Shown here: positions 7,384 to 14,532 of the stretch, in pieces | How positions within the stretch are numbered: the first letter of the stretch is position 1 | Layout: the number at the start of each line of letters is the position of its first letter | From: Helicobacteraceae bacterium | GTDB taxonomy: Bacteria; Campylobacterota; Campylobacteria; Campylobacterales; Sulfurimonadaceae | Assembly: GCA_027056525.1 (NCBI GenBank) | Contig: JALUKO010000061.1 | Location: forward strand, 1-15,137 | Direction of reading: 5' to 3' | DNA length: 15,137 nt | Program-made: the position numbers and the translations under genes | Notes under the pieces: generated by a model | What the model was told of the DNA's origin: nothing | Databases searched by the model: none | Seen by the model: only the letters and a program-made list of their open reading frames with translations

Positions 7384-9513
7384 ATGAAAAACTTTTTTTT
7401 TAAAGTTGCTGTTGCGGTAGTTTTAGCTCTTGCTTTGAGTACTGCTTATCTTGTAACACCGCAGGCTTTCTTCTCACTTGACAACAGACTCAGGGATTTC
7501 ATGTTCGTTATGAGAGGAGAACTTCCAAAAAATGATAAAGTTGTCATAGTCGATATCGATGAAAAATCTCTACAACAGTATGGTCAATGGCCATGGTCAA
7601 GAGACCTCATAGCCAAGCTTCTTTACAAACTTACCGATGCAAAAGCCGGCATAATAGGTCTTGACATGGTGTTTGCAGAGGCAGACAGAACCTCCCCACA
7701 TCTTTTTGCAAAAAAATTTCCACAACTCACAGATAAACTTGAGAATTATGATGAGATCTTGGCAAGTTGCTTTATGCAGACCCCTGTTGTTGGTGGGTAT
7801 ATTTTTACTTTTGATAAAAGCACACAGAAAAAAACTCCCCTCATACCTGCTGTTTTCATACAAAAAGGTGTTGGCAAAAACACTCCTGTTTTACAACCAA
7901 AAGGGGTTATTCTCAATATAGATATTTTACAAGATGCTCTTTACTCCAGTGGGTTTTTCAACAATACACCGGATAACAGTGGCATGATAAGAAATATTCC
8001 TCTTGTTATGAAATATGATGGTGTCATATACCCCTCTTTAGCCCTTGAGATGCTTCGCATATATACCAACACCTCCAAAGTTGAGATTCTCGGCGATGCG
8101 TCCGGTGTTGAAAATATAAAACTCAACGACATAACAATACCCACGGACAATGTAGGGCGTCTGGTCGTAAACTTTCGGGGAGCTTCTAAACATTTTACAT
8201 ATATCAGTGCAGCTGATATTTTAAATGAAAAATTTGATCCACAGAAAATCAAAAACAAATTTGTTCTCGTTGGTACAAGTGCTATTGGGCTTTTTGATCT
8301 TAGAAGTATTCCCCTTGACAATGTTATCGCCGGAGTAGAGGTGCATGCCAATGCCATCGACAATATCCTCAGTGGAGATTTTCTACATAAACCACCACAA
8401 ATAGTACTCTACGACCTTACCATTATCTGGGGCATTGTCTTTTTCTTTTTGCTTCTCTTCTCGTTTGTAAGCTCTTGGGCTATTTTGCCTGTTGCCCTTG
8501 TTTCGCTCTACGTGCTTGCACAGATATTTTTTATGCTTTTGTTTGATTTTGGACTGGTTTTAAATCTTCTATTTCCTTTATTGGCATTTTCTTTGACATT
8601 GCTTTTGTCTGTAGGTTATGACTATATAACAACAGCAAAACAAAAAGATCAGGTCAAAAAAATGCTTGGAAAAAAGGTATCCCCTGCGGTTATGGAGTAC
8701 CTTCTGGAGCATTCTGATGAAGACCTTGTGATCTCTAGTAACAAAGAGGTGAGTATATTTTTTAGTGATATACGATCCTTTACCTCTATCTCTGAGAAGC
8801 TTGGCTCACCCGATCAAGTGATCCACCTGCTCAACGAATATATGACACCTATGGTTGAAAATATCGTTGCACACAAAGGAACTATTGACAAGTTCATCGG
8901 TGATGCTATTATGGCATACTGGAACGCTCCGGTGGAGGTTAAAAACCATGCCGATGAAGCAGTAAAAAGTGCGATAGAACAGATACAGCTCCTTCAAAAC
9001 ATACACCCTGCCATTCGTAAGCACTATGGTGTTGAGATCGCAATAGGGATAGGGATACATACAGGAACAGTCACTGCCGGTGATATGGGAAGTTTTGGTC
9101 GAAGCGATTACACGATCATAGGGGACAATGTAAACCTTGCATCACGGATCGAGGGGCTCACAAAACATTATGAAGCACAGATCCTTATCTCAGAAGCCAC
9201 CCACTCCAAACTTCAAGATAGCTACCCTACAAGACCAATCGATCTTGTGGAGGTAAAAGGGAAACAAAAGGCTGTCGAGATCTTTGAGGTACTTTGCCCA
9301 AACAACACGCTCAATACAGAGGAAATCCAACGCTATAAAGAAGCTACATCATTATTTAGAGATGCTCAAATTAAAGAAGCTTATGCGATATACAGTGAAC
9401 TGCAACAAAAAAATCCATCAAAACTTTATCAAATATATATGCAAAGATGTCAAGAGTATCTGAGAGATCCAAGTAAACCTTTTAGTGCAGTAACAAAAAT
9501 GCAAACAAAATAA
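7384..9513 (+). CDS. CHASE2-domain class III adenylate cyclase
   Basis: This 709-residue inner-membrane receptor makes cAMP from ATP. It has one N-terminal membrane helix (about 6-26), a periplasmic CHASE2 sensor (about 30-335, with VVIVDIDEKSLQQYGQWPW and the NKFVLVGTSAIGLFD and GVEVHANAIDNIL motifs), three membrane helices (about 343-413), a short linker, and a cytoplasmic class III cyclase domain (about 440-640). Catalytic residues are intact: metal Asp D462 (FFSDIRSFT) and D507 (KFIGDAIMAYW), adenine-selecting K503 and D575 (SDYTIIGDN), and transition-state N584 and R588 (NLASR). The Lys/Asp pair argues for adenylate rather than guanylate cyclase. After residue 650 comes a TPR-like helical tail ending in a CQEYLRDPS motif, common in CHASE2 cyclases. 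There is no clear ribosome site; the start lies 4 nt past the FecR stop, suggesting coupled translation. It is the last gene of the operon, with its stop 2 nt from the convergent amidase gene. Confidence 0.93.
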   Translation: MKNFFFKVAVAVVLALALSTAYLVTPQAFFSLDNRLRDFMFVMRGELPKNDKVVIVDIDEKSLQQYGQWPWSRDLIAKLLYKLTDAKAGIIGLDMVFAEADRTSPHLFAKKFPQLTDKLENYDEILASCFMQTPVVGGYIFTFDKSTQKKTPLIPAVFIQKGVGKNTPVLQPKGVILNIDILQDALYSSGFFNNTPDNSGMIRNIPLVMKYDGVIYPSLALEMLRIYTNTSKVEILGDASGVENIKLNDITIPTDNVGRLVVNFRGASKHFTYISAADILNEKFDPQKIKNKFVLVGTSAIGLFDLRSIPLDNVIAGVEVHANAIDNILSGDFLHKPPQIVLYDLTIIWGIVFFFLLLFSFVSSWAILPVALVSLYVLAQIFFMLLFDFGLVLNLLFPLLAFSLTLLLSVGYDYITTAKQKDQVKKMLGKKVSPAVMEYLLEHSDEDLVISSNKEVSIFFSDIRSFTSISEKLGSPDQVIHLLNEYMTPMVENIVAHKGTIDKFIGDAIMAYWNAPVEVKNHADEAVKSAIEQIQLLQNIHPAIRKHYGVEIAIGIGIHTGTVTAGDMGSFGRSDYTIIGDNVNLASRIEGLTKHYEAQILISEATHSKLQDSYPTRPIDLVEVKGKQKAVEIFEVLCPNNTLNTEEIQRYKEATSLFRDAQIKEAYAIYSELQQKNPSKLYQIYMQRCQEYLRDPSKPFSAVTKMQTK

Positions 9514-9515
9514 CA

Positions 9516-10364
9516 CTAAGCTTTACACAACGAACTGTAGCACTCTGCCCTTCTATCTTTTAGAAGTCCCCAGTATTCCCTTTGTTTTGCATTCTCTTGC
9601 AGGTCAAATTCTGCATAGATCACCTGCTCTTTATCTCTAGACGCTTCTGCAATTTTTGCACCTGTATAGTCTGTTATGAAAGAGGAGCCGTAGAAGTTCA
9701 GCGTGCAGCTTGCTCCCACCTCTTCGCCGTAGCGGTTTGCAACAACAACAGGTACGGTGTTTGCAGCGGCATGTCCCATCTGCACCCTTTGCCAATGCGC
9801 ACACGAATCAATACCGATCTCCGGCTCACTGCCAATAGCCGTAGGGTAAAAAATGATCTCAGCTCCCATAAGGGTTAATGCTCTTGCGGTTTCACAAAAC
9901 CATTGATCCCAGCATATACCGACCCCTATTTTTCCAAAACGGGTCGCATACACTTTAAAACCGGTATCGCCGGGTTTGAAGTAAAACTTCTCCTCATAGC
10001 CCGCTCCATCAGGAATATGTGTTTTACGGTAATTATCCATAACAGAGCCATCGGCATCAATCACAACAAGGGAGTTAAAATAATCATCGTCACTTTTTTC
10101 AAAATAACTTACCAATACAACGACACCCAACTCTTGTGCAAGTTTTGAGAAGTGTTGTATAAGTGAATTATTTTCCCGTGGAGAAGCCCATGCAAAATAT
10201 TTTTCATCCATATCTTTGCAAAAATAGAGCCCCTCAAACAGCTCCGGTAAAAGTATGATCTGCGCACCACTTAAAGCTGCCTCTCTTAGAAGCTTCTGAG
10301 CTTTTAAGATATTGGCATCTTTACTCTCTTGCATACTCATCTGAATTGCAGCTACTTTTACCAT
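9516..10364 (-). CDS. aguB: N-carbamoylputrescine amidase
   Basis: This 282-residue carbon-nitrogen hydrolase (nitrilase superfamily) probably converts N-carbamoylputrescine to putrescine, CO2 and ammonia, the last step of the agmatine route to putrescine and spermidine. The catalytic triad is visible: E41 (LLPELFEG), K114 (YRKTHIPDG) and C151 (GICWDQWF). The HIPDGAGYEEKFYFKPGDTGF block is characteristic of AguB rather than of general omega-amidases or beta-ureidopropionases. Length is normal for the family and the enzyme should be cytoplasmic. The ATG lies 6 nt downstream of the parvulin gene, whose last codons (AGAGG) supply the ribosome site, so the two are probably co-transcribed. No agmatine deiminase (AguA) or arginine decarboxylase gene is in the window. 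Superfamily is certain; the exact substrate is likely. Confidence 0.88.
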   Translation of the reverse strand: MVKVAAIQMSMQESKDANILKAQKLLREAALSGAQIILLPELFEGLYFCKDMDEKYFAWASPRENNSLIQHFSKLAQELGVVVLVSYFEKSDDDYFNSLVVIDADGSVMDNYRKTHIPDGAGYEEKFYFKPGDTGFKVYATRFGKIGVGICWDQWFCETARALTLMGAEIIFYPTAIGSEPEIGIDSCAHWQRVQMGHAAANTVPVVVANRYGEEVGASCTLNFYGSSFITDYTGAKIAEASRDKEQVIYAEFDLQENAKQREYWGLLKDRRAECYSSLCKA

Positions 10365-10370
10365 AAAGAT

Positions 10371-10652
10371 CTAACCTCTGCCTGTTACTTCTAAAAGGTG
10401 ATAACCAAACTGTGTTTTGATAGGTCCATAAAGAACACCTACATCACCGTTAAATACCGCCTGATCAAACTCAGGTACCATCTGACCGGGTCCAAACTGC
10501 CCCAAATCACCACCTTTTGCACCTGAGGGACACTGTGAATATGACTGTGCCACACTCTCAAAAGAGGCTCCGTTTTCGATCTCTGCCTTGAGTGTATTGC
10601 ACTCATCTTCACTGCTTACAAGTATATGTCTTGCTGTTGCCCATGCCATCAT
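10371..10652 (-). CDS. ppiC: Small cytoplasmic parvulin-type peptidyl-prolyl isomerase
   Basis: This 93-residue single-domain parvulin has no signal peptide and speeds cis-trans isomerisation of X-Pro bonds. It shows the family landmarks in order: TARHILV at the N-terminus, FESVAQSYSQCPSGAKGGDLGQFGPGQMVPEFDQAVF in the middle, and TQFGYHLLEVTGRG at the end. Length matches E. coli PpiC, hence the symbol. The start at 10652 is chosen because AGG lies 5 nt upstream; the frame continues 22 codons further but that part is not parvulin-like. A second ATG follows immediately, so the start could be one codon later. It appears to be the first gene of a two-gene unit with the amidase. Confidence 0.85.
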   Translation of the reverse strand: MMAWATARHILVSSEDECNTLKAEIENGASFESVAQSYSQCPSGAKGGDLGQFGPGQMVPEFDQAVFNGDVGVLYGPIKTQFGYHLLEVTGRG

Positions 10653-10678
10653 TTTTTCCTTTTGTTTTATGTTTCGTA

Positions 10679-10684
10679 ATTTTA
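10679..10684 (-). promoter_or_regulatory. Possible -10 box for the parvulin-amidase unit
   Basis: On the minus strand TAAAAT (10684 down to 10679) lies 26 nt before the parvulin ATG in a very AT-rich gap. A weak TTTTCA about 18 bp further upstream could be a -35 box. Together they would direct the minus-strand pair. The AT-rich setting makes chance matches likely. Confidence 0.35.
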
Positions 10685-10763
10685 CTCTATTTTTGATTAC
10701 TTTGAAAATCATTAACACAAATAATTAATATTTATTTGCATAATAAATAGAATATCGATAATG

Positions 10764-10769
10764 TATCAT
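10764..10769 (+). promoter_or_regulatory. Possible -10 box for the small lipoprotein gene
   Basis: TATCAT lies 27 bp before the ATG at 10797, followed by the ribosome site CGGAG (10786-10790). No -35 box is convincing. The 144-bp gap is shared with the divergent parvulin promoter, so the two could be co-regulated, but no inverted-repeat operator was seen. Confidence 0.35.
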
Positions 10770-10796
10770 TCATAAATTTAATTTTCGGAGATAAAA

Positions 10797-11297
10797 ATGA
10801 AAAAAATTATAGTAGGTCTTTTAACTGCCTTGGTATTTTTGGGATGTTCTTCAGACAAACCTCAAACAGATGTTGAACCACAACTTGTAGTTGAGAAAAG
10901 TTTAAGTGATCTTAAACTTAACGATCAATTTGGCAAAGAACAAACGCTGGATGCAGATACAAAAACAGTGATCTTCGCATTTTCAAAAGATGTGGGTCAT
11001 ACATGTAACGATTTTTTTGCAAGCAAGAACGAATCGTATTTAAAAGATCACAAGGCGGTTTTTGTTGCTGATGTAAGCGGTGCACCTTCTCTTATCAGAA
11101 GTATGTTCATCCTTCCGGGACTTAAAGACTTTAAACATACTATCTTGGTTATTGACGATGCTGAAACTTCTGCGAAGTATAAACCTGCACATAACAGTGA
11201 AAAGATTGTTGTTGTAGATCTTGATAACAAAAAGATCACGGATATCAAGTTTCTTAACTCTCCTGAAGAGTTAGATGAGAAACTCCAAAAAAACTAA
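10797..11297 (+). CDS. Small lipoprotein, possibly thioredoxin-fold
   Basis: This 166-residue protein has a lipoprotein signal ending in FLG-C17, so it is exported and lipid-anchored. The mature part begins with a Ser/Lys/Gln linker. Then comes LSDLKLNDQFGKEQTL...TVIFAFSKDVGHTC, which reads like the opening strands of a peroxiredoxin or SCO-like thioredoxin fold, and later VDLDNKKITDIKF resembles the edge strands of that fold. There is no CxxC pair, only a lone cysteine at 70, so normal thiol-disulphide oxidoreductase activity is doubtful. I do not recognise a named family. GGAG lies just upstream of the ATG. It stands alone, divergent from the parvulin gene, and its stop is 5 nt from the convergent helicase gene. 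Confidence 0.75.
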   Translation: MKKIIVGLLTALVFLGCSSDKPQTDVEPQLVVEKSLSDLKLNDQFGKEQTLDADTKTVIFAFSKDVGHTCNDFFASKNESYLKDHKAVFVADVSGAPSLIRSMFILPGLKDFKHTILVIDDAETSAKYKPAHNSEKIVVVDLDNKKITDIKFLNSPEELDEKLQKN

Positions 11298-11302
11298 AAC
11301 CG

Positions 11303-13540
11303 CTACAGTTCCAAAAGAACCGTATCTCTTCTTGTCGCTTCAAATTTGCGGCAAGCTGACTCAAAAGCACCACCTTCTCCTATAAGAATACACTTATGTT
11401 TCGCCCTTGTTATCGCTGTATAGATCAGTTTTGTATTGTGCATGATAAAATGGGTAAAACTCATAGGTATCACCACTATATCGTACTCCATCCCCTGTAC
11501 TTTATGAATCGTAAGCGCATAAGAGAGCATAAGATGTGACTTCAACTCCTCATACTCATATACCACGACCACATCTTCATTGGGATAAAAAACAAAAACC
11601 TGCTCCTCCTCTTCATCTATCTTAAAGAGCAACCCGCTCATACCGTTAAATATGCGTCTTTGTGCAGCATCTTCTCCCATTTTAAAACCATCACCGCTCC
11701 ATGAGGTCATATTTTCATTTTTGGTATGAACCACTTTATCCATCAAACGAAACTCTACAGCACCCTTTTTGACACTTTTTTTCGGGTTGGGATTAAAATA
11801 CTCCTGCAAAACACTGTTAAGGTTATGGGAGCCGAGTATCCCCCCTTTCATAGGAGTGATCACCTGAAAATAGTTCAAGTACTCTTTAATCTCTTTATTT
11901 TTGAGTCTGTATCTTGCCTTCTCAATCGAATCAAGTACCTTATGTACGATTTGAGCAACGATCGCCTGAGAGTTTTGCTCACGAACCTCACTCAGTTCAC
12001 TCTGCGTCATAGTTTGTTTTAAGGCATAATAATTTGGTATGCTCACATCCATAAACTCAAAATCTTCATACTTTTTTCTATACTCGGGAACAACACCTTT
12101 TCGTATCTCATTGGCTATGAGAGTAATCGCCTGATCTTCACTCTGACGGTAGATCTTTGTAAGCTTTACTATGGGTGCCAACTCACGACTCAGTGCATCA
12201 CTCAGTACATTGCCCGCACCTATGGGGGGAAGCTGTGCATCATCACCCACTATGATAACCACCGCTTTTTTATCCACCTTTGCCATGAGCCGTGCAAAGA
12301 GGCTTGAGTTTATCATAGAAGCTTCATCTATCAGTACTACCGAGTAGGGAAAAGTATCACGCTCTTCATGCTTGACAAGCAAGGACTGTATGGTCGCACT
12401 CTCAAAACCTGTCGTATCTGCTATACGTTGTGAAGCAATACCGCTGAGGGCACAGGTGATGATCTCTTTTTCCTCGTAGCGCGTGTTTAAAAGTCTGAGA
12501 ATCGTTTTAGAGGTCGTACTTTTCCCTGTTCCCGCATATCCCACCAAAAAGAGTATGCTTGCGCCATTGTTGATGATCTCTACAGCTTCTCGTTGTTGCG
12601 CGCCCAGCTTCAGCTCGCTTTCTTTCAAAAAACTCTCAAGATCTTTGACAAACACACCGTTATCACGTTTGGCACGGGCAGTAAAACTTTCATACAAAAA
12701 CTTTTCAGCATCGTAAAGTCGTGCCGGAGAGACACGGTTGTTTTTCATGATCACAATGCTCTGCTGCGCCACTCTCTCGATAAGAGCCGCTTCATAAAGA
12801 TGGTTTTTATCCGTAAATCCCAAAAGTTCATCAAGTCCGCTAAAGAGAATCTCCTTTGCTATACAGGAGTTGCCCTGCTGTTCACAGTAGTTGAGCAGTA
12901 CGTAGTCCATAGCGGAACTGATTCGCTTCTCATTCTCTTTCTCTATCCCCATTTTCAGTGCCAATTCATCGGCGCGTTTGAAGCCTATGGAGTTTACAGA
13001 GGTGAGTATATAAGGGTTTGCTTGTATCTTTTTGGAGGGCTCCTCTACATCTTTCATGGCAGTAGCTATGGTGGTAAGCAGAGATGGAGTAACATCATAA
13101 GGGCTTAAAAACTCTCCAAGTTCACGCATGGAACGAAACTTCTTCCAGGAGGATTGTATCTTTTTGAGACGCTTCTCTTTTATGCCGTTAAACTCTAAAA
13201 GCCGCTCTATATCGTTATCTAAAATATGGACAAGACCCTCTTCACCAAACTTCTCTATAAGCTCGGCAGAGAGTTTTTTTGTAAAACCTTTGACAATTTT
13301 ATTTAAAAAGAAAAAAAGTTGATTTTGGTTGACTTTAAGGGAGTCAAATTTGAAAGTTTTGCCATATTTTTTATGCTCCTGCCACACCCCTCTCAGTGTT
13401 ATAGCAGAGCCTTTGAGGTTTTTTACATCACTCTCATAGTAAGTACCGCTGATCTTTTCGCCACTTTTGAGTACGGCTATAAAAAAACCTTCATCTTCAA
13501 AAAGTATGCGCTCGATCTGCCCTATGAGAGTTTCGCTCAA
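11303..13540 (-). CDS. recD2: RecD2-type SF1B DNA helicase
   Basis: This 745-residue ATP-dependent DNA helicase is expected to move 5'-to-3' on single-stranded DNA and act in repair or replication restart. An N-terminal OB-like domain (GQIERILFEDEGFFIAVL, then LRGVWQEHKKYGKTFKF) and helix-hairpin-helix-like helices (about 80-200) mark it as RecD2-like rather than the RecD subunit of RecBCD. Helicase motifs follow: Walker A GYAGTGKST (K340), Walker B VLIDEAS (D405, E406), motif III VGDDAQLPPIGAG, and near the C-terminus LTIHKVQGMEYD and YTAITRAK. Length is typical of RecD2. The start is TTG at 13540, 3 nt after the glyQ stop; AAAGG in the end of glyQ supplies the ribosome site, so translation is probably coupled to glyQ. 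No recB or recC partner is nearby. Confidence 0.9.
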   Translation of the reverse strand: MSETLIGQIERILFEDEGFFIAVLKSGEKISGTYYESDVKNLKGSAITLRGVWQEHKKYGKTFKFDSLKVNQNQLFFFLNKIVKGFTKKLSAELIEKFGEEGLVHILDNDIERLLEFNGIKEKRLKKIQSSWKKFRSMRELGEFLSPYDVTPSLLTTIATAMKDVEEPSKKIQANPYILTSVNSIGFKRADELALKMGIEKENEKRISSAMDYVLLNYCEQQGNSCIAKEILFSGLDELLGFTDKNHLYEAALIERVAQQSIVIMKNNRVSPARLYDAEKFLYESFTARAKRDNGVFVKDLESFLKESELKLGAQQREAVEIINNGASILFLVGYAGTGKSTTSKTILRLLNTRYEEKEIITCALSGIASQRIADTTGFESATIQSLLVKHEERDTFPYSVVLIDEASMINSSLFARLMAKVDKKAVVIIVGDDAQLPPIGAGNVLSDALSRELAPIVKLTKIYRQSEDQAITLIANEIRKGVVPEYRKKYEDFEFMDVSIPNYYALKQTMTQSELSEVREQNSQAIVAQIVHKVLDSIEKARYRLKNKEIKEYLNYFQVITPMKGGILGSHNLNSVLQEYFNPNPKKSVKKGAVEFRLMDKVVHTKNENMTSWSGDGFKMGEDAAQRRIFNGMSGLLFKIDEEEEQVFVFYPNEDVVVVYEYEELKSHLMLSYALTIHKVQGMEYDIVVIPMSFTHFIMHNTKLIYTAITRAKHKCILIGEGGAFESACRKFEATRRDTVLLEL

Positions 13541-13543
13541 AAA

Positions 13544-14428
13544 TTACGCCTTTACCCTCTTAAGACGATCCTCTTCTTGCGCTTTATAAAGCTCCGCGCA
13601 TCCACGGGAAAGCTCACGGATCTTAAGTATATAGTTTTGACGCTCCGTTTGAGAGATCGCTTTTCTTGCATCGAGTACATTAAAGGTATTTGAAGCCATC
13701 ATACACAGATCGTACGCCGGAAGTGGAAGTCCCGCTTCCAAAGTGCGTTTACACTCATCACTTTTTGCATTGAACTCGGCAAAAAGCATATCGGTATCTG
13801 CTATTTCAAAATTATACTTGGAGAACTCTATCTCACTCTCTTTATGCACATCTTTGTAAAGTGTTTTGTTCCCCTCTTTATCGACGTTCCATACAATATC
13901 AAACACATTGTCCACCCCTTGCAGATACATCGCAAGACGCTCCGTTCCGTACGTGATCTCTACAGCTACAGGTTTACACTCTATACCACCAACTTGTTGG
14001 AAATAGGTAAACTGGGTCACTTCCATACCGTTGAGCCACACTTCCCATCCAAGACCCCATGCTCCAAGGGTTGGCGACTCCCAGTTATCTTCTATGAAAC
14101 GTATATCGTGCTCTTTCACATCAAGCCCAAGATATTCCAACGACTTCAAATAAAGCTCTTGAATATTATCCGGTGAAGGTTTGATAAGTGCCTGAAATTG
14201 ATAGTAACTTCCCAAACGGTTCGGGTTCTCCCCGTAGCGACCATCTGTCGGTCGGCGAGAGGGTGCTACATAGGCAACCGCCCACGGCTGAGAATCGAGT
14301 GAACGTAAAAATGTTGCAGGGTGAAAGGTTCCGGCACCTGCTGGAATATCATAAGGTTGTACAATGTTGCACCCCTCTTTCATCCAAAACTCTTGTAGTT
14401 TTAGTAACATCTCGCTAAAAGTAATCAT
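13544..14428 (-). CDS. glyQ: Glycyl-tRNA synthetase alpha subunit
   Basis: This is the catalytic alpha subunit (294 residues) of the bacterial alpha2-beta2 glycyl-tRNA synthetase, which charges tRNA-Gly in the cytoplasm. The class II core is complete, with motifs FWMKEGCNIVQPYDIPAGAGTFHPATFL, YVAPSRRPTDGRYGENPNRLGSYYQFQ, EDNWESPTLGAWGLGWEVWL, FTYFQQVGG and EITYGTERLAMYLQGV, all at near-universal conservation. The start at 14428 fits the family N-terminus (MITFSEML) and has TGGGGT about 6 nt upstream; an in-frame ATG 11 codons earlier lies at the presumed start of the transcript and is not used in my view. The beta subunit gene glyS is not adjacent and must be elsewhere. recD2 follows 3 nt downstream in the same transcript. 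Confidence 0.97.
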   Translation of the reverse strand: MITFSEMLLKLQEFWMKEGCNIVQPYDIPAGAGTFHPATFLRSLDSQPWAVAYVAPSRRPTDGRYGENPNRLGSYYQFQALIKPSPDNIQELYLKSLEYLGLDVKEHDIRFIEDNWESPTLGAWGLGWEVWLNGMEVTQFTYFQQVGGIECKPVAVEITYGTERLAMYLQGVDNVFDIVWNVDKEGNKTLYKDVHKESEIEFSKYNFEIADTDMLFAEFNAKSDECKRTLEAGLPLPAYDLCMMASNTFNVLDARKAISQTERQNYILKIRELSRGCAELYKAQEEDRLKRVKA

Positions 14429-14459
14429 ATATACCCCATATAAATAGTAAAATTTCGAC

Positions 14460-14465
14460 ATTATA
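14460..14465 (-). promoter_or_regulatory. -10 box for glyQ-recD2
   Basis: On the minus strand a perfect TATAAT lies 31 nt before the glyQ ATG. No T-box or other folded leader can fit in the short leader that follows. No clear -35 box is seen. It shares a 104-bp gap with the promoter of the divergent metalloprotease gene. Confidence 0.6.
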
Positions 14466-14477
14466 TCAATGGTGGGC

Positions 14478-14506
14478 TTGCTTATTAATAAATGTCCGTG
14501 TATAAT
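14478..14506 (+). promoter_or_regulatory. Promoter for the M6-like metalloprotease gene
   Basis: A perfect TATAAT (14501-14506) lies 26 bp before the ATG at 14533, with a partial TTGCTT (14478-14483) 17 bp upstream. The ribosome site is weak: GTGAG at 14522-14526. Confidence 0.55.
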
Positions 14507-14532
14507 GTTTAAAACACTATTGTGAGTATTTT

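Noticed and set aside
9582..9878. Open frame of 98 codons antisense to the amidase
   Set aside because: Cys-rich low-quality translation with no start signals; a shadow of aguB.
11308..11320. GTTC-5 nt-GAAC hairpin at the end of the small lipoprotein and helicase genes
   Set aside because: A 4-bp stem with no T-run on the plus side; too weak for a terminator.
12593..13108. Open frame of 171 codons antisense to the helicase
   Set aside because: Composition is that of a reversed coding strand and the helicase domains on the other strand are unmistakable.
14429..14532. T-box or other riboswitch upstream of glyQ
   Set aside because: The leader after the -10 box is only about 25 nt, far too short for such a structure.
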